The notes: generated by a model not told the origin, from the sequence alone. 64,000 nt of DNA from Anaerobacillus alkalidiazotrophicus (GCF_001866055.1 NZ_MLQS01000001.1:1046501-1110500), one strand, 5' to 3'. Shown: positions 23,223 to 32,885, numbered from the stretch's first letter. Numbers and translations are program-made.

Positions 23223-23855
23223 ATGAGAATAATCCCATTATTTACGAAAATACTTGAAAAAGCACTTAGTAACAGTGTTCCTCTTGCTTTATTACTTCAG
23301 AAATATTACGAGCCTATCGTAAGAAAAGAAGTGAGGTTAGGGGAAATTAAAGAAAAAGATCGAGTCATTTGTATTGGTGGCGGAGCCCTTCCGTGGACAG
23401 CCATTGAAATAGCAAAACAATCAGGGGCTAATGTAGAAGTCATTGATTGTGATCAAAGAGCGGTTAAGTTAGCAAAGAAATTTCTCAAATTATTAAAATT
23501 AGATGATCAGGTAAAAGTAAGTTTAGGAGATGGTCAAACGATAGATGCAAGTAAATATTCAGTTGCCCATATTGCCTTACAAGCATCTCCGCAAGATAAA
23601 ATACTCAAACATTTGTTGGAATGTAGCCAGACTAATACGAGAATTTTAATTAGATGTCCGAAAAAAGGGATTTCTTGTCTTTATGGAAATTGTATTCAAA
23701 ACAGAAGCTATGAATCTACATCAACCGAGCAGACTAATTCGACGATGAAGTCTACGTTGTTAGTTGTTAAAGACCCAAGGAGTGATCAGTATAAAAAAAA
23801 TAGGTCTCTTTCTAATCGGAATCATAATGATTACTCTCTTACTATGGAAAGGTGA
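23223..23855 (+). CDS. Nicotianamine-synthase-like SAM-binding protein in the feo operon
   Basis: A 210-residue protein. A helical N-terminus is followed by VICIGGGALPWTAIEIA (a Gly-rich SAM loop), VEVIDCDQRAVKLAKKF (acidic ribose site) and VAHIALQA. The G-G-G-A-L-P-W-T order resembles nicotianamine-synthase/CntL enzymes, which move an aminobutyrate unit from SAM to build metal chelators, more than ordinary methyltransferases. The last 20 residues overlap the next gene and look out of frame; one more A at 23769-23771 would end it at the TGA overlapping GTG 23782. Metallophore synthesis is a hypothesis from motif and location. Confidence 0.6.
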   Translation: MRIIPLFTKILEKALSNSVPLALLLQKYYEPIVRKEVRLGEIKEKDRVICIGGGALPWTAIEIAKQSGANVEVIDCDQRAVKLAKKFLKLLKLDDQVKVSLGDGQTIDASKYSVAHIALQASPQDKILKHLLECSQTNTRILIRCPKKGISCLYGNCIQNRSYESTSTEQTNSTMKSTLLVVKDPRSDQYKKNRSLSNRNHNDYSLTMER

Positions 23856-24808
23856 TATTAAATCAATTGTTATTAATTTAAAAGAATTAAAACGTTCTAC
23901 ATTATGTTATTTATGCCTGTTTCAAATATTCACTATATTTTTGTTAACTTTTCAGTGGGTTTCTATTGCAAAGCCCATCTTACCAAATTTAAAGTTTAAG
24001 ACTATGTTCTCAATCCAAATGATTGGGACGTTTGTTGAAAGTATTACACCTGCAGCAAAAACGGGTGGAGAAGCTATAAAAGCTATATTAATAAAAAACC
24101 AATGTCAATCGACGTACGGTGATGCTGCAGCTTTAATAACTGTTCAAAAATTGTATAGTCTGCTTGTATTTATTCCTATTGCTTTTTTTTCAATTTTATA
24201 TTTAGTACTAAGTAATATTGAAATCCCCCTTCAAATCGTAGTTGTAAGTTTTGTGTTGTTAGTAACAATGATATCTGTATTAGTTTTTAGTGTGTTTTAC
24301 ACTCAACAACTAAATACGATCTTGCAAAAATAGTAGGAGGAAGTGGAAGTGGTCAACAAAGGTGATTATGCATTTGGAAACCTTTGAAGATGCTTTAAAA
24401 CAATTAGTAGGCAAAAAGGGGACTTCTTGGGTAGGACAACTACTATTAGCTTTAATAATTTGGATTTCATTTCCTTTTAAAGCTTTTTTAATAAGTATTA
24501 GTCTTCAAATGGATGTCAATTTTTTAACCATTTCTGCCATTACTTTTTTAGCATATATGGTGGCAATGATTCCAATCACACCGGGAGGCTTAGGAACATT
24601 TGAAGGAAGTACTGTTTTATTATTAAGCTCTCTTCAAATTGCAGTGACTGAAGCCGTTATATTTGCGATACTATTAAGATTTATTACATTTTGGTTTGTA
24701 TTTCTTATAAGTTTTCTATACAGTGGCGGTTTGTACATGAATAAGAATCATCGAGTAACCTACTTTGGTTTCCTTATAAAAAAAGAAACTGTTGAAAAAT
24801 CCGCGTAA
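23782..24808 (+). pseudogene. YbhN/MprF-type flippase-like membrane protein, frame broken
   Basis: First part: GTG 23782 to 24333 with about four or five membrane helices and the conserved TPAAKTGGEAIKAILI patch. Second part: up to 24808, with PITPGGLGTFEGSTVLLL, the C-terminal signature of the lysylphosphatidylglycerol-synthase transmembrane family (UPF0104, PF03706). The A5 run at 24326-24330 would have to be A4 or A7 to join them, giving about 341-342 residues. The family flips or transports lipids and related molecules; its link with iron here is only positional. Confidence 0.75.
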
Positions 24809-24827
24809 TTTTTTCAACAGTTTTTTC
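24783..24827 (+). terminator. Terminator of the feo operon
   Basis: GAAACTGTTGAAAAA pairs with TTTTTTCAACAGTTTTTTC; the stem begins inside the last codons of the flippase-like gene. Confidence 0.85.
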
Positions 24828-24881
24828 GCATTCTAATAATATGCATTTAATAAGGGATAAGTATAATTTGGCGGTGAGAAA

Positions 24882-25610
24882 ATGAGTAGAAAAAATAAAC
24901 CGATAATTGGAATTACAAGCTCTATAGAAAATCATAATAATATTCCGTGCGTTCAATTACATGAGAAGTATATTCGATCTGTTTTACACGGTGGTGGAAT
25001 TCCAATTGTTATTCCAATTGGACCACAAGAGTTGGTAGAAGTGTATATTTCTATGTGTGACGGAATTATTTTAAGTAGTGGGGAAGATGTAGATCCCCAA
25101 TTCTTTAACGAAAACCCTATACTACAATTACAAAAAACAAATAGTAAACGTGATAAATTTGAAATTGAACTTATTAAAAAAGCTCTGAATGAAAAAAAGC
25201 CTATCTTGGCAATCTGTCGAGGAATTACAATATTAAATGTTGCACTAGGGGGAAGCGTTATACAAGATATTGCAACAGTTAATCCGAAGGCAATAAAACA
25301 TTTTCAATTAGCTGAAAGATCTGAGCCAACTCATGATCTACACCTCGATAATAATAGTTGGTTATATCAAATCTTTAAAACTTCAAAAATTCGTGTCAAT
25401 AGCATGCATCATCAAGCTATTGATGTCCTTGCCTCCTCTTTGAAGAAGGTGGCCACATCACCAGATGGCTTCATCGAAGCAGTCGAGGGAGTTGATGAGT
25501 CTCATTTTGTATTGGGGGTCCAATGGCATCCAGAAGAGATGGCTACCGTTGATCCAAACATGGTGCAATTGTTTAAAGACTTTATCAGTAAGTGTCGTTC
25601 AATTGAATAG
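24882..25610 (+). CDS. Class-I glutamine amidotransferase of the C26 family (PuuD-like)
   Basis: A 242-residue protein with KPIIGITSS at the start, LSSGEDVDPQFF, the nucleophile region AICRGITILNVALGG (Cys about 108) and VQWHPEEM (His-Glu of the triad), as in gamma-glutamyl-GABA hydrolases. These enzymes remove glutamate from gamma-glutamyl amides. The Gln usual after CRG is replaced by Ile, which occurs in some members. It stands alone after the feo terminator and is followed, 27 bp on, by a gamma-glutamylcyclotransferase-like gene. Confidence 0.85.
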   Translation: MSRKNKPIIGITSSIENHNNIPCVQLHEKYIRSVLHGGGIPIVIPIGPQELVEVYISMCDGIILSSGEDVDPQFFNENPILQLQKTNSKRDKFEIELIKKALNEKKPILAICRGITILNVALGGSVIQDIATVNPKAIKHFQLAERSEPTHDLHLDNNSWLYQIFKTSKIRVNSMHHQAIDVLASSLKKVATSPDGFIEAVEGVDESHFVLGVQWHPEEMATVDPNMVQLFKDFISKCRSIE

Positions 25611-25637
25611 ATTAGTACGTTATAAAGGTGTGACTGT

Positions 25638-26288
25638 ATGAATACTAAGATGAAACAGGAAAAGTATGTTTGGTATGCAAGTTATGGTTCAAATTTAAGT
25701 CGAGATAGATTTTTATGTTACATAAAAGGGGGACAGCCTAAAGGTTCAGAAAAAATAGAAGTAGGATGTCTCGATAAATCCCTGCCAATAAAAGAAGAAA
25801 CATATATAATTAATCATCCTTTGTATTTCGCAAAAGAATCAATTCGTTGGCAAAATCAAGGAGTTGCTTTTATTGGGTTAACTAAAGCTGAGAAGTACAA
25901 AACATTTAGTAGAAAGTATTTAATAACGCTTGAACAATTTTTAGATGTAGTTAAACAAGAAAATAATGGTGCTACCTTTTCGATTGAATTAGACGAAGTA
26001 ATGCAAAGCGGTTCAAAAACCTTCCGGGAATCGTGGTATGGAACTATTTTATATTTAGGTGATAACGATGAGGGTATTCCAATATTCACCTTTACTTCTG
26101 ATTGGGATTTAGATGTTTCCTTCAATAAACCATCAAATGAATATTTGAGCATGATTATCGAAGGATTAAAAAAGAATGTTTTATTAAGTGATATAGAAAT
26201 TGTTAATTATTTATCTACAAAACAAGGTATAGAAGGCTTTTACAATAAAGTTGATATAGAAAAGTTAATGAACAAGCTTTCTAAATAA
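25638..26288 (+). CDS. Gamma-glutamylcyclotransferase-like protein
   Basis: A 216-residue protein with YASYGSNLSRDRF at residues 14-26, the YGSN glycine loop of the GGCT/BtrG-like fold, and a LITLEQFLDVV segment. The family turns gamma-glutamyl compounds into 5-oxoproline or trims gamma-glutamyl groups. Glu expected as catalytic base cannot be fixed with confidence. Its pairing with a C26 gamma-glutamyl hydrolase suggests shared gamma-glutamyl substrates. ATG at 25650 is an alternative start. Confidence 0.65.
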   Translation: MNTKMKQEKYVWYASYGSNLSRDRFLCYIKGGQPKGSEKIEVGCLDKSLPIKEETYIINHPLYFAKESIRWQNQGVAFIGLTKAEKYKTFSRKYLITLEQFLDVVKQENNGATFSIELDEVMQSGSKTFRESWYGTILYLGDNDEGIPIFTFTSDWDLDVSFNKPSNEYLSMIIEGLKKNVLLSDIEIVNYLSTKQGIEGFYNKVDIEKLMNKLSK

Positions 26289-26457
26289 ACAACCAAAAGT
26301 TTTGTAAGTATATTTAAAACACTACTACAAATATGTAAAGTTAATAGCAATTCGTTACTATATAAAGTATATTAGATTATAGATTTTATATAAACAAAAT
26401 TTTATAGGCACAAAGCAATAGTAGACAAGTCTTTTTTTAAGTTAGGAGGGGAATTAC

Positions 26458-28398
26458 TTGCTTAGTGTACGAATAATTTCTATTTTTCGTGAGTTATTAG
26501 CCGCTGAAGAACCAATAACAGGGGAGTATTTAGCCAATATTATTCAAGTTACATCACGAACAATTAGAAATGATATGAAAGAATTAGACATGTTATTATC
26601 TAAACATGGTTCCTCAATAAAATCGGAACGAGGGAAAGGCTATGTTTTAGAAGTGCATGATGATAGGCTTTTTCGAAAAATGCTTCAAGAAATGTTTCAA
26701 AATGAACAGGTAGAACCAGACTTTGTACCAATTTCTCCAGAAGAGCGTGTTCAGTTTCTTATAAAGCAACTGCTTCTAAAAGATGATTTTATGAAACTCG
26801 AAGATTTGGCTGATGAACTATTTATTAGTAAATCGACACTGCAGAATGATTTACAAGAAGTAAAGAAAATTCTTAAAAAATATGATTTAATTTTGGAATC
26901 GCGACCGAATTATGGATTTAGGTTAAAAGGGAATGAATTAAAAAGGCGATTTTGTATGTCTGAATATTTATTTGATAGAAGTGAATCGGAAATTGATGCA
27001 ATTAATTCAAAAATTTCAATTATTCCAAATGAAGATATGTTGTCGATCAAATCAATCATCATTAATCATATTAATATGCACGAAATAGAGTTATCCGATA
27101 TCGGGATAAATAATTTAATTATTCATATTGCAATAGCTTGTAGACGAATAAGAAATGGCAATCACGTGTCGCTTATTCCAGACGAATTAAAAGAAATAGT
27201 TAATAAAAAAGAATATGAAGTTGCCAAGGAAATAGTAGGTGAAATCGAAAAGAGTTTAAATGTTGAATTCCCTGAAACAGAGACTGCATATATAGCTATT
27301 CATTTACTAGGAACTAAAATGGTTGTAGAAGAGAAAATAAGTCAAAAAGAAATTAAGTCATTAATGGATGATGAAATATATATATTAGTCGAGAAAGTAT
27401 TAGATGCAGTAGAAGAACAGCTAAGGCTAGGCATTAAAGAGGATAAAGAACTTATAGTAGGATTATGTATTCATTTAAAACCTGCAATAAACCGTTTTCG
27501 TTATGGAATGAACTTACGTAACCCAATGATAAATGCGATAAAATCTTATTATCCAGTAGCCTTTCAAGCAGGTGTGGTTGCAGGAATGGTGTTAAAAAAA
27601 GAATTAGGAATTTCCATTCATGAAAATGAGATTGGTTATATTGCTCTTCATTTAGGTGGAGCATTAGAAAGAAAAAAAATGACAATTCGTCCAAAGCGTT
27701 GTATCGTTGTTTGTGCTTCTGGAGTTGGAAGCGCTAAATTATTAAATTATAAGCTTCAATCTAAATTTGGTTCAAGATTAGAGGTATTAGGTACAACTGA
27801 ATATTATAAGCTCAAACAAATGTCTCTACATTCGCTAGACTTTATTGTTAGTACAATTCCAATTAATGAGCCTATATCAATACCTGTTATTGAAGTGAAT
27901 ACGATTTTAGGTGGACAAGATCTTGAAAAAATTGAAATGATGCTATTAGAAGAAACTAATGATACATTTGAGTATACTAGAGAAGAATTAGTTTTTCTTC
28001 AACAAAAGTTTGAAACAAGAGATGAAGTGATTAACTTTTTAGGAGAAAAACTATACCAATTAAACCTTGTAGGTGAAGGTTATTTAGATGCGGTCTATGA
28101 AAGAGAAGCGGTATCACCCACATGCTTTGGAAATCTTGTAGCAATTCCTCATCCTATAACAGCCCAAACAAGTTCTACATTTTGGGCTGTATGCACATTG
28201 CAAAAACCAGTTATGTGGGCAGATAAACCTGTACAGTTTGTTTGTTTATTAAATGTTGAGAAGAACAACAAATCTGATTTACAAAAAATGTACAATATTT
28301 TAGGAAGTGTTGTTGATAGTAAACAATTAGTTCAGCAGTTATTAAAGTGTAAAACGTATCAAGAGTTTATAAACATATTTATTCAAAAAAATAATTGA
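26458..28398 (+). CDS. licR: LicR-type PRD transcription activator with EIIB and EIIA domains
   Basis: A 646-residue protein with a TTG start behind GGAGGGG. Order: two N-terminal HTH domains (VTSRTIRNDMKEL; FISKSTLQNDLQEV), two PRDs (about 180-395, with phosphorylatable His in AIHLLG and ALHLGG), a GAT-like EIIB (VVCASGVGSAKLL, Cys about 418) and a C-terminal mannitol/fructose-type EIIA (IPHPITAQ, His about 564). This is the plan of LicR/CelR activators. Phosphorylation by HPr and by the EIIB-EIIA of the neighbouring system sets its activity. It precedes the PTS operon and ends in its own terminator. Confidence 0.9.
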   Translation: MLSVRIISIFRELLAAEEPITGEYLANIIQVTSRTIRNDMKELDMLLSKHGSSIKSERGKGYVLEVHDDRLFRKMLQEMFQNEQVEPDFVPISPEERVQFLIKQLLLKDDFMKLEDLADELFISKSTLQNDLQEVKKILKKYDLILESRPNYGFRLKGNELKRRFCMSEYLFDRSESEIDAINSKISIIPNEDMLSIKSIIINHINMHEIELSDIGINNLIIHIAIACRRIRNGNHVSLIPDELKEIVNKKEYEVAKEIVGEIEKSLNVEFPETETAYIAIHLLGTKMVVEEKISQKEIKSLMDDEIYILVEKVLDAVEEQLRLGIKEDKELIVGLCIHLKPAINRFRYGMNLRNPMINAIKSYYPVAFQAGVVAGMVLKKELGISIHENEIGYIALHLGGALERKKMTIRPKRCIVVCASGVGSAKLLNYKLQSKFGSRLEVLGTTEYYKLKQMSLHSLDFIVSTIPINEPISIPVIEVNTILGGQDLEKIEMMLLEETNDTFEYTREELVFLQQKFETRDEVINFLGEKLYQLNLVGEGYLDAVYEREAVSPTCFGNLVAIPHPITAQTSSTFWAVCTLQKPVMWADKPVQFVCLLNVEKNNKSDLQKMYNILGSVVDSKQLVQQLLKCKTYQEFINIFIQKNN

Positions 28399-28401
28399 TC
28401 G

Positions 28402-28441
28402 AAAAAGCTTGTTAATGGTCTATACTATTAACAAGCTTTTT
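28402..28441 (+). terminator. licR terminator
   Basis: AAAAAGCTTGTTAAT and ATTAACAAGCTTTTT form a 15-bp stem with an 11-nt loop. Confidence 0.85.
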
Positions 28442-28467
28442 CTTCACTCAAGTTGGAAAGCCGTTTA

Positions 28468-28599
28468 TCCCCCACCTCAAAACTTAAGAAAATCGAGAAG
28501 TTTAGGTGGGGGATAAACTGCCCCTAAAGGTCCGATAAGTTGAACTAACAATCAGTGGGGATGAAGGAAAACCCCTCACTGATTGAAGTTCAGCTTTAT
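28468..28599 (+). repeat. Structured repeat, copy 1 (IS605-family-like remnant or RNA)
   Basis: A ~130-bp unit also present at 41751-41880. CCCCCACCT and AGGTGGGGG enclose AAACTT/AAGTTT, forming one long stem. A second double stem is TGAACT...AGTTCA enclosing AATCAGTG...CACTGATT around ATGAAGGAAAA. The end sequence resembles right ends and guide-RNA scaffolds of IS200/IS605 TnpB elements in Bacillaceae. No transposase remains. Confidence 0.6.
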
Positions 28600-28644
28600 T
28601 AAAATGGGTTATCTATAATTTTATTATTACCAGCATAAACCACG

Positions 28645-28712
28645 ATGAAAACGCTTCAAATGATTTCCGTTGATTAACGGAAAAAGGTTATGTTTAAATG
28701 AAAGCGCTTTTG
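28645..28712 (+). promoter_or_regulatory. Control region of the first PTS operon: cre boxes and a dyad
   Basis: A weak cre-like TGAAAACGCTTCAA (28645), a perfect dyad TTTCCGTT-GATT-AACGGAAA (28664-28683) and a strong cre TGAAAGCGCTTTTG (28699-28712) stand in order before EIIB. The dyad recurs before the second EIIB, so it is probably the LicR site; the cre site should bind CcpA. Confidence 0.7.
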
Positions 28713-28863
28713 AATTAAGATGTACTTAAGCAACAGGATACAAAAAACTATTTAAAAAAATCAACGGAATTCCACTTAATATTTTATCTTAACTTATTTG
28801 AGAGTTGCTTAAAATTTTTAACAAAAACAAACTACTTAATATTTTATCTAGGAGGAATTTTTA

Positions 28864-29172
28864 ATGAATATTTTATTATGTTGTGCAGCGGGAATGTCTA
28901 CGAGTTTACTAGTTACCAAAATGGAAAAGGCAGCAGCTGAACAAGGCTTAGAAACAAAAATTTGGGCAGTAAGTGCAGATACTGTACCAAACGAAATCGA
29001 TAAAGCGAATGTATTATTGTTGGGTCCTCAAGTTCGTTACCTTTTAAACCAAATGAAAAAATATGAAACTGAGAAAAATATTCCAGTTGATGTTATTAAC
29101 CCAGTTCACTATGGTACTTGTAACGGTGCGGAAGTTATAAAATCAGTACAACAACTTTTAGAAAATAAATAA
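28864..29172 (+). CDS. licB: PTS beta-glucoside EIIB (copy 1)
   Basis: A 102-residue cellobiose/lichenan-type [23 protein letters not shown] has the active Cys7 in a CxxGMSTS loop. It receives phosphate from EIIA and passes it to the sugar bound by EIIC. GGAGGAATTTTTA precedes ATG. Paralogue of 33046-33351, with many silent differences. A hairpin lies between it and EIIC. Confidence 0.9.
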   Translation: MNILLCCAAGMSTSLLVTKMEKAAAEQGLETKIWAVSADTVPNEIDKANVLLLGPQVRYLLNQMKKYETEKNIPVDVINPVHYGTCNGAEVIKSVQQLLENK

Positions 29173-29177
29173 AAAAA

Positions 29178-29211
29178 TCTCCTTGGTATAGGTTGCAGCC
29201 TACCAAGGAGA
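29178..29211 (+). other. Intercistronic hairpin between EIIB and EIIC (copy 1)
   Basis: TCTCCTTGGTA and TACCAAGGAGA form an 11-bp stem with a 12-nt loop, followed by A-rich DNA, not T, so it is not a forward terminator. A like hairpin lies at the same place in copy 2. A processing or stability element is likely. Confidence 0.65.
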
Positions 29212-29298
29212 AACAAAAAAATAGAAAAAAACGTTAAAGTAATTTTAAAAGAAATTACTAGATGTTGTCAAATGACAATTAAATAGGAGTTGAACTAA

Positions 29299-30633
29299 AT
29301 GAGTAAAGTAAATACATTTTTAGAAAATAAAGTAATGCCAGTAGCAGGTAAGGTAGCAGGTCAACGTCACTTAAACGCTTTACGTGATGGAATTATATTA
29401 ACAATGCCACTTATCATCGTCGGATCGCTGTTCCTAATTTTAGCGTTCTTACCAATCCCAGGTTATGCTGATTTTATGGCTGGAGTTTTCGGAGATCAGT
29501 GGATGTCAAAATTACTTTACCCTGTTGGAGTAACGTTTGACATTATGGCGTTAATTGCCTGCTTCGGTATCGCTTATCGACTTGCTGAAAGATATGGAAT
29601 TGATGCTCTTTCCTCAGGGGCGATTGCCATTTCATCGTTCTTATTAGCAACCCCATTTCAAATTTCATTTACACCAGAAGGTGCAGCTGAAGCTGTTCAA
29701 GTAGGTGGAGGTATTCCGTTAGCACTAATGGGAAGCCAAGGTTTATTCGTAGCGATGCTTATAGCTATTTTTTCAACAGAAATTTATCGTTATATCGTAT
29801 CAAAAGATATCGTTATTAAAATGCCAGATGGTGTACCACCAGCGGTAGCAAAGTCATTCGTCGCGTTAATTCCAGGATTTATTGTCATTACATCAATTTG
29901 GCTAGTAAGAATTTTTGTAGAAATGACATCTTTCGGAAGTATTCATGCACTTGTAACACAAATCGTAGGTGCACCACTTACTTTAGTAGGTGGAAGCTTA
30001 ATTGGTAACTTATTCGTCGTATTTTTCGCCATGTTATTATGGAGTGTTGGATTACACGGTATGAACATTGTAAGTGGTGTAATGGCACCAATCTGGATGG
30101 GTGCGATGGATGAAAACCGTATTGCATTCCAAGCAGGTGAAGAATTACCAAACATCTTTACAACACAATTTATTGAAATGATGAACGTTGGTGGAAGTGG
30201 AGCTACTTTTGCATTAGTAATTATGATGCTTTTATGGGCACGAAGTCAGCAGATCAAGCAATTAGGAAGGTTAGCAGCGGGCCCAGGTGCATTTAATATT
30301 AACGAACCAATTATTTTCGGTATGCCGATTGTAATGAACCCGTTATTAATCCTTCCGTTTATTCTTACACCATTAGTAACAGTAATTGTAACCTATTTTG
30401 CAATGTCATTAGGTATTGTTGCGAAGCCAGCCGGTATCGCAGTTCCATGGACAACACCACCAATTTTACACGGATATTTAATCACAGGTGGAAATATATC
30501 AGGAGCAATCATGCAAGCGGTTAATATTTTAATTGCCTTTGTGATTTGGTTACCATTCTTCAAGATCTTTGATAAGCAAAAAGTAAGAGAAGAAGGCGGT
30601 TTTTCATCACCTGATGAAAAAAAAGTAGGTTGA
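29299..30633 (+). CDS. licC: PTS beta-glucoside EIIC permease (copy 1)
   Basis: A 444-residue integral membrane protein of the lactose/cellobiose EIIC family with about ten helices. GINEPIIFG-type motif appears as NINEPIIFGMPIVMNP, and SVGLHGMNIV and WTTPPILHGYL are the family loops. It carries beta-glucosides across the membrane during phosphorylation. The protein differs from copy 2 (33482) by one residue near the C-terminus (Val to Ala), and the DNA by only a few bases. Confidence 0.9.
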   Translation: MSKVNTFLENKVMPVAGKVAGQRHLNALRDGIILTMPLIIVGSLFLILAFLPIPGYADFMAGVFGDQWMSKLLYPVGVTFDIMALIACFGIAYRLAERYGIDALSSGAIAISSFLLATPFQISFTPEGAAEAVQVGGGIPLALMGSQGLFVAMLIAIFSTEIYRYIVSKDIVIKMPDGVPPAVAKSFVALIPGFIVITSIWLVRIFVEMTSFGSIHALVTQIVGAPLTLVGGSLIGNLFVVFFAMLLWSVGLHGMNIVSGVMAPIWMGAMDENRIAFQAGEELPNIFTTQFIEMMNVGGSGATFALVIMMLLWARSQQIKQLGRLAAGPGAFNINEPIIFGMPIVMNPLLILPFILTPLVTVIVTYFAMSLGIVAKPAGIAVPWTTPPILHGYLITGGNISGAIMQAVNILIAFVIWLPFFKIFDKQKVREEGGFSSPDEKKVG

Positions 30634-30669
30634 CATAAAAGTAAATTAATGGAAGTTAAAGATAGTAAC

Positions 30670-30700
30670 ATCCAGTGTGGGAGAGTTAGCCACACTGGAT
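30670..30700 (+). other. Intercistronic hairpin between EIIC and EIIA
   Basis: ATCCAGTGTGG and CCACACTGGAT, an 11-bp stem with a 9-nt loop and no T tract. Same style as the hairpins after both EIIB genes. Confidence 0.65.
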
Positions 30701-30749
30701 AATAAAAAATATCGATGTAAAAAAAGATATAGATTGGAGAGGAAATATT

Positions 30750-31076
30750 ATGATAAATGAAGAGTTAATTTTTCAATTGATTTTACATGCCGGGAATGGG
30801 AAAAGTTCAGCAATGGAAGCATTACAAGCGGCAAAACAAGGTGAGTTTGTGGAAGCAAGAGAAAAACTAAAACAAGCAGGGCAAGAGTTAAATGAAGCCC
30901 ACCATATACAAACATCTCTTATTCAAGGTGAGATAAGAGGCGAAAAAACAGAAATTTCATTACTGATGATCCATGCACAAGATCACTTAATGAATGCGAT
31001 CACTGTAAAAGATTTAGCAGCAGAAATTATTGATTTAAATGAACTTGTGAAATCTAATGGAGGTGTAAGATCTTGA
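30750..31076 (+). CDS. licA: PTS beta-glucoside EIIA
   Basis: A 108-residue lactose/cellobiose-type EIIA, all helical. [11 protein letters not shown] holds the phosphorylated His75 and the metal-binding Asp78 of the trimer core. It passes phosphate from HPr to EIIB. It is the only EIIA gene in the window, so it must serve both EIIB-EIIC pairs unless another exists elsewhere. The stop overlaps the next start. Confidence 0.9.
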   Translation: MINEELIFQLILHAGNGKSSAMEALQAAKQGEFVEAREKLKQAGQELNEAHHIQTSLIQGEIRGEKTEISLLMIHAQDHLMNAITVKDLAAEIIDLNELVKSNGGVRS

Positions 31077-32407
31077 GTAATACAAAAGGATTAAAAATCG
31101 CAACAATTGGTGGGGGCTCTAGTTACACACCAGAATTAGTAGAAGGCTTTATTAAACGTTATGATGAACTACCAATTCGCGAACTTTGGTTAGTAGATAT
31201 TGAAGCTGGGAAAGAAAAAATGGAGATCGTTGGAAACTTAGCAAAACGTATGATTGAAAAAGCTGGTTTACCAATTGATGTTCACTTAACACTAGATCGT
31301 CGCGCAGCTTTAAAAGATGCAGACTTCGTTACTACACAATTCCGTGTCGGTCTATTAGAAGCTCGTGCTAAAGACGAAAGAATTCCTCTTAAGTATGGTG
31401 TTCTTGGTCAAGAGACTAATGGCCCTGGTGGATTATTTAAAGGATTACGTACGATCCCAGTAATTCTAGATATTTGTAAAGATATAGAAGAGTTATGTCC
31501 GAACGCATGGTTAATTAACTTCACAAATCCAGCAGGTATGGTAACGGAAGCGGTCCTACGTTACTCAAACATTAAAAAAGTAGTCGGATTATGTAATGTT
31601 CCAATCGGAATCGAGATGGGAATTGCAAAACTATTAGATGTGGATCATTCTCGTATCCGTATTGACTTTGCTGGATTAAACCATATGGTTTATGGGTTAG
31701 ATGTGTATGTTGATGGCGTAAGTGTTAAAGATGAAGTGATTGAGAAGTTAACAGATCCTGCGAACAGCAGTTTCGTTAAAAATATTGAAGGGATTGGTTG
31801 GGAGCCAGAGTTCATTAAAGCACTTGGTGTACTAACTTGCCCTTACCACATGTACTATTACAAAACGAGACAAATGCTTGAAAAAGACATGAAAAACGCT
31901 GATGGCGAAGGAACTCGTGCAGAAGTTGTGCAAAAATTAGAGAAAGAATTATTCGAACTTTACAAAGATCCGAATTTAGCTATTAAACCACCTCAACTTG
32001 AAAAGCGCGGTGGAGCTTACTATTCTGATGCAGCTGTACGTTTAATTACGTCAATTTACACGGACAAACGTGACATTCAACCGGTTAACACGATTAACAA
32101 CGGCGCAATTGCTAGTATTCCTGCAGATTCGGCTGTTGAAGTTAGCTGTGTCATCACAAAAGATGGTCCAAAACCTATTTCTATGGGTGACCTTCCAGTT
32201 CCAGTTCGCGGACTTGTTCAACAGATTAAATCATTTGAGCGTATTGGAGCAGAGGCTGCTGTAACAGGTGACTACAACACGGCTGTTTTAGCGATGACCA
32301 TTAATCCACTAAGTCCATCTGATACGATCGCAAAACAAATCGTAGATGAAATGCTGGAAGCTCACAAAGAGCATTTACCACAGTTTTTTAAAAAAGTTGA
32401 AGCGTAA
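31073..32407 (+). CDS. licH: 6-phospho-beta-glucosidase, GH4
   Basis: A 444-residue enzyme with the NAD-binding N-terminus [17 protein letters not shown], the [12 protein letters not shown] stretch, [13 protein letters not shown] and the metal-site Cys and His in GLCNVPIG and AGLNHMVYG, all typical of GH4. It splits 6-phospho-beta-glucosides made by the PTS, using NAD+ and a divalent metal. TTG start overlaps the EIIA end by 4 bp, so both are coupled. Confidence 0.9.
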   Translation: MSNTKGLKIATIGGGSSYTPELVEGFIKRYDELPIRELWLVDIEAGKEKMEIVGNLAKRMIEKAGLPIDVHLTLDRRAALKDADFVTTQFRVGLLEARAKDERIPLKYGVLGQETNGPGGLFKGLRTIPVILDICKDIEELCPNAWLINFTNPAGMVTEAVLRYSNIKKVVGLCNVPIGIEMGIAKLLDVDHSRIRIDFAGLNHMVYGLDVYVDGVSVKDEVIEKLTDPANSSFVKNIEGIGWEPEFIKALGVLTCPYHMYYYKTRQMLEKDMKNADGEGTRAEVVQKLEKELFELYKDPNLAIKPPQLEKRGGAYYSDAAVRLITSIYTDKRDIQPVNTINNGAIASIPADSAVEVSCVITKDGPKPISMGDLPVPVRGLVQQIKSFERIGAEAAVTGDYNTAVLAMTINPLSPSDTIAKQIVDEMLEAHKEHLPQFFKKVEA

Positions 32408-32410
32408 AAA

Positions 32411-32449
32411 GTATGGTTCTAGTGATAATTTGCTAGAACCATATTTTTT
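32411..32449 (+). terminator. Terminator after the GH4 gene
   Basis: ATGGTTCTAG and CTAGAACCAT with a 10-nt loop and ATTTTTT. The same stem words recur in the terminator after the second EIIC. Confidence 0.85.
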
Positions 32450-32835
32450 AAGCTAAAAAGAGTAGTTCTCACATGGTATCTAGCCCAGTTAACTCGAATT
32501 GAAAAGATCAGATCTAGACAAAAAGGTCTAAGAGCTGAACGCAGTGTATATGTTTATTTTTACGGGTAAAATTGACTACACCTTTCTATTCAGTAAGAAT
32601 ACATAAGGTATAAATTTCAATTCGCTAGCATAGCGCCCCACCCAAGGCCATCGTCAATTCAACGCGAATTATTTTCACGCGACTCAAGTTATGACTTAAC
32701 TTTCTACTTGAAATACATCTCTGAATGACTTCCGACTGCTTTACCCCTGCGATTCTCGTCCACAAAAAATGGTTCGAGGAGGTCAACGTCGAGCTATGCT
32801 AGAAGACTAATATAATCTTGTAAGCGCAATCAACC
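32450..32835. other. Non-coding gap between the two PTS sets
   Basis: No supported gene. A short inverted pair GATCTAGAC/GGTCTAAG lies near 32512 and the rest is ordinary sequence with GC slightly above that of its flanks. It may be the remains of a lost gene; I see no homology signal. Confidence 0.4.
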
Positions 32836-32885
32836 TTTTCCGTTACCTAAAGGAAAAAAGTTGAGTTTATATGAAAGCGCTTTTA
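32836..32885 (+). promoter_or_regulatory. Control region of the second PTS pair: dyad and cre box
   Basis: TTTTCC and GGAAAA flank a 10-bp centre (32836-32857), matching the dyad at 28664, followed by cre TGAAAGCGCTTTTA (32872-32885). Spacing and order repeat the first PTS promoter. Confidence 0.7.

Noticed and set aside
28468..28599. T-box or other tRNA-sensing leader
   Set aside because: No T-box or specifier loop; the same unit is found at 41751 next to unrelated genes, so it is a repeat.
32450..32835. Remnant of a transposase or regulator gene between the PTS sets
   Set aside because: No frame of useful length and no recognisable motif on either strand.
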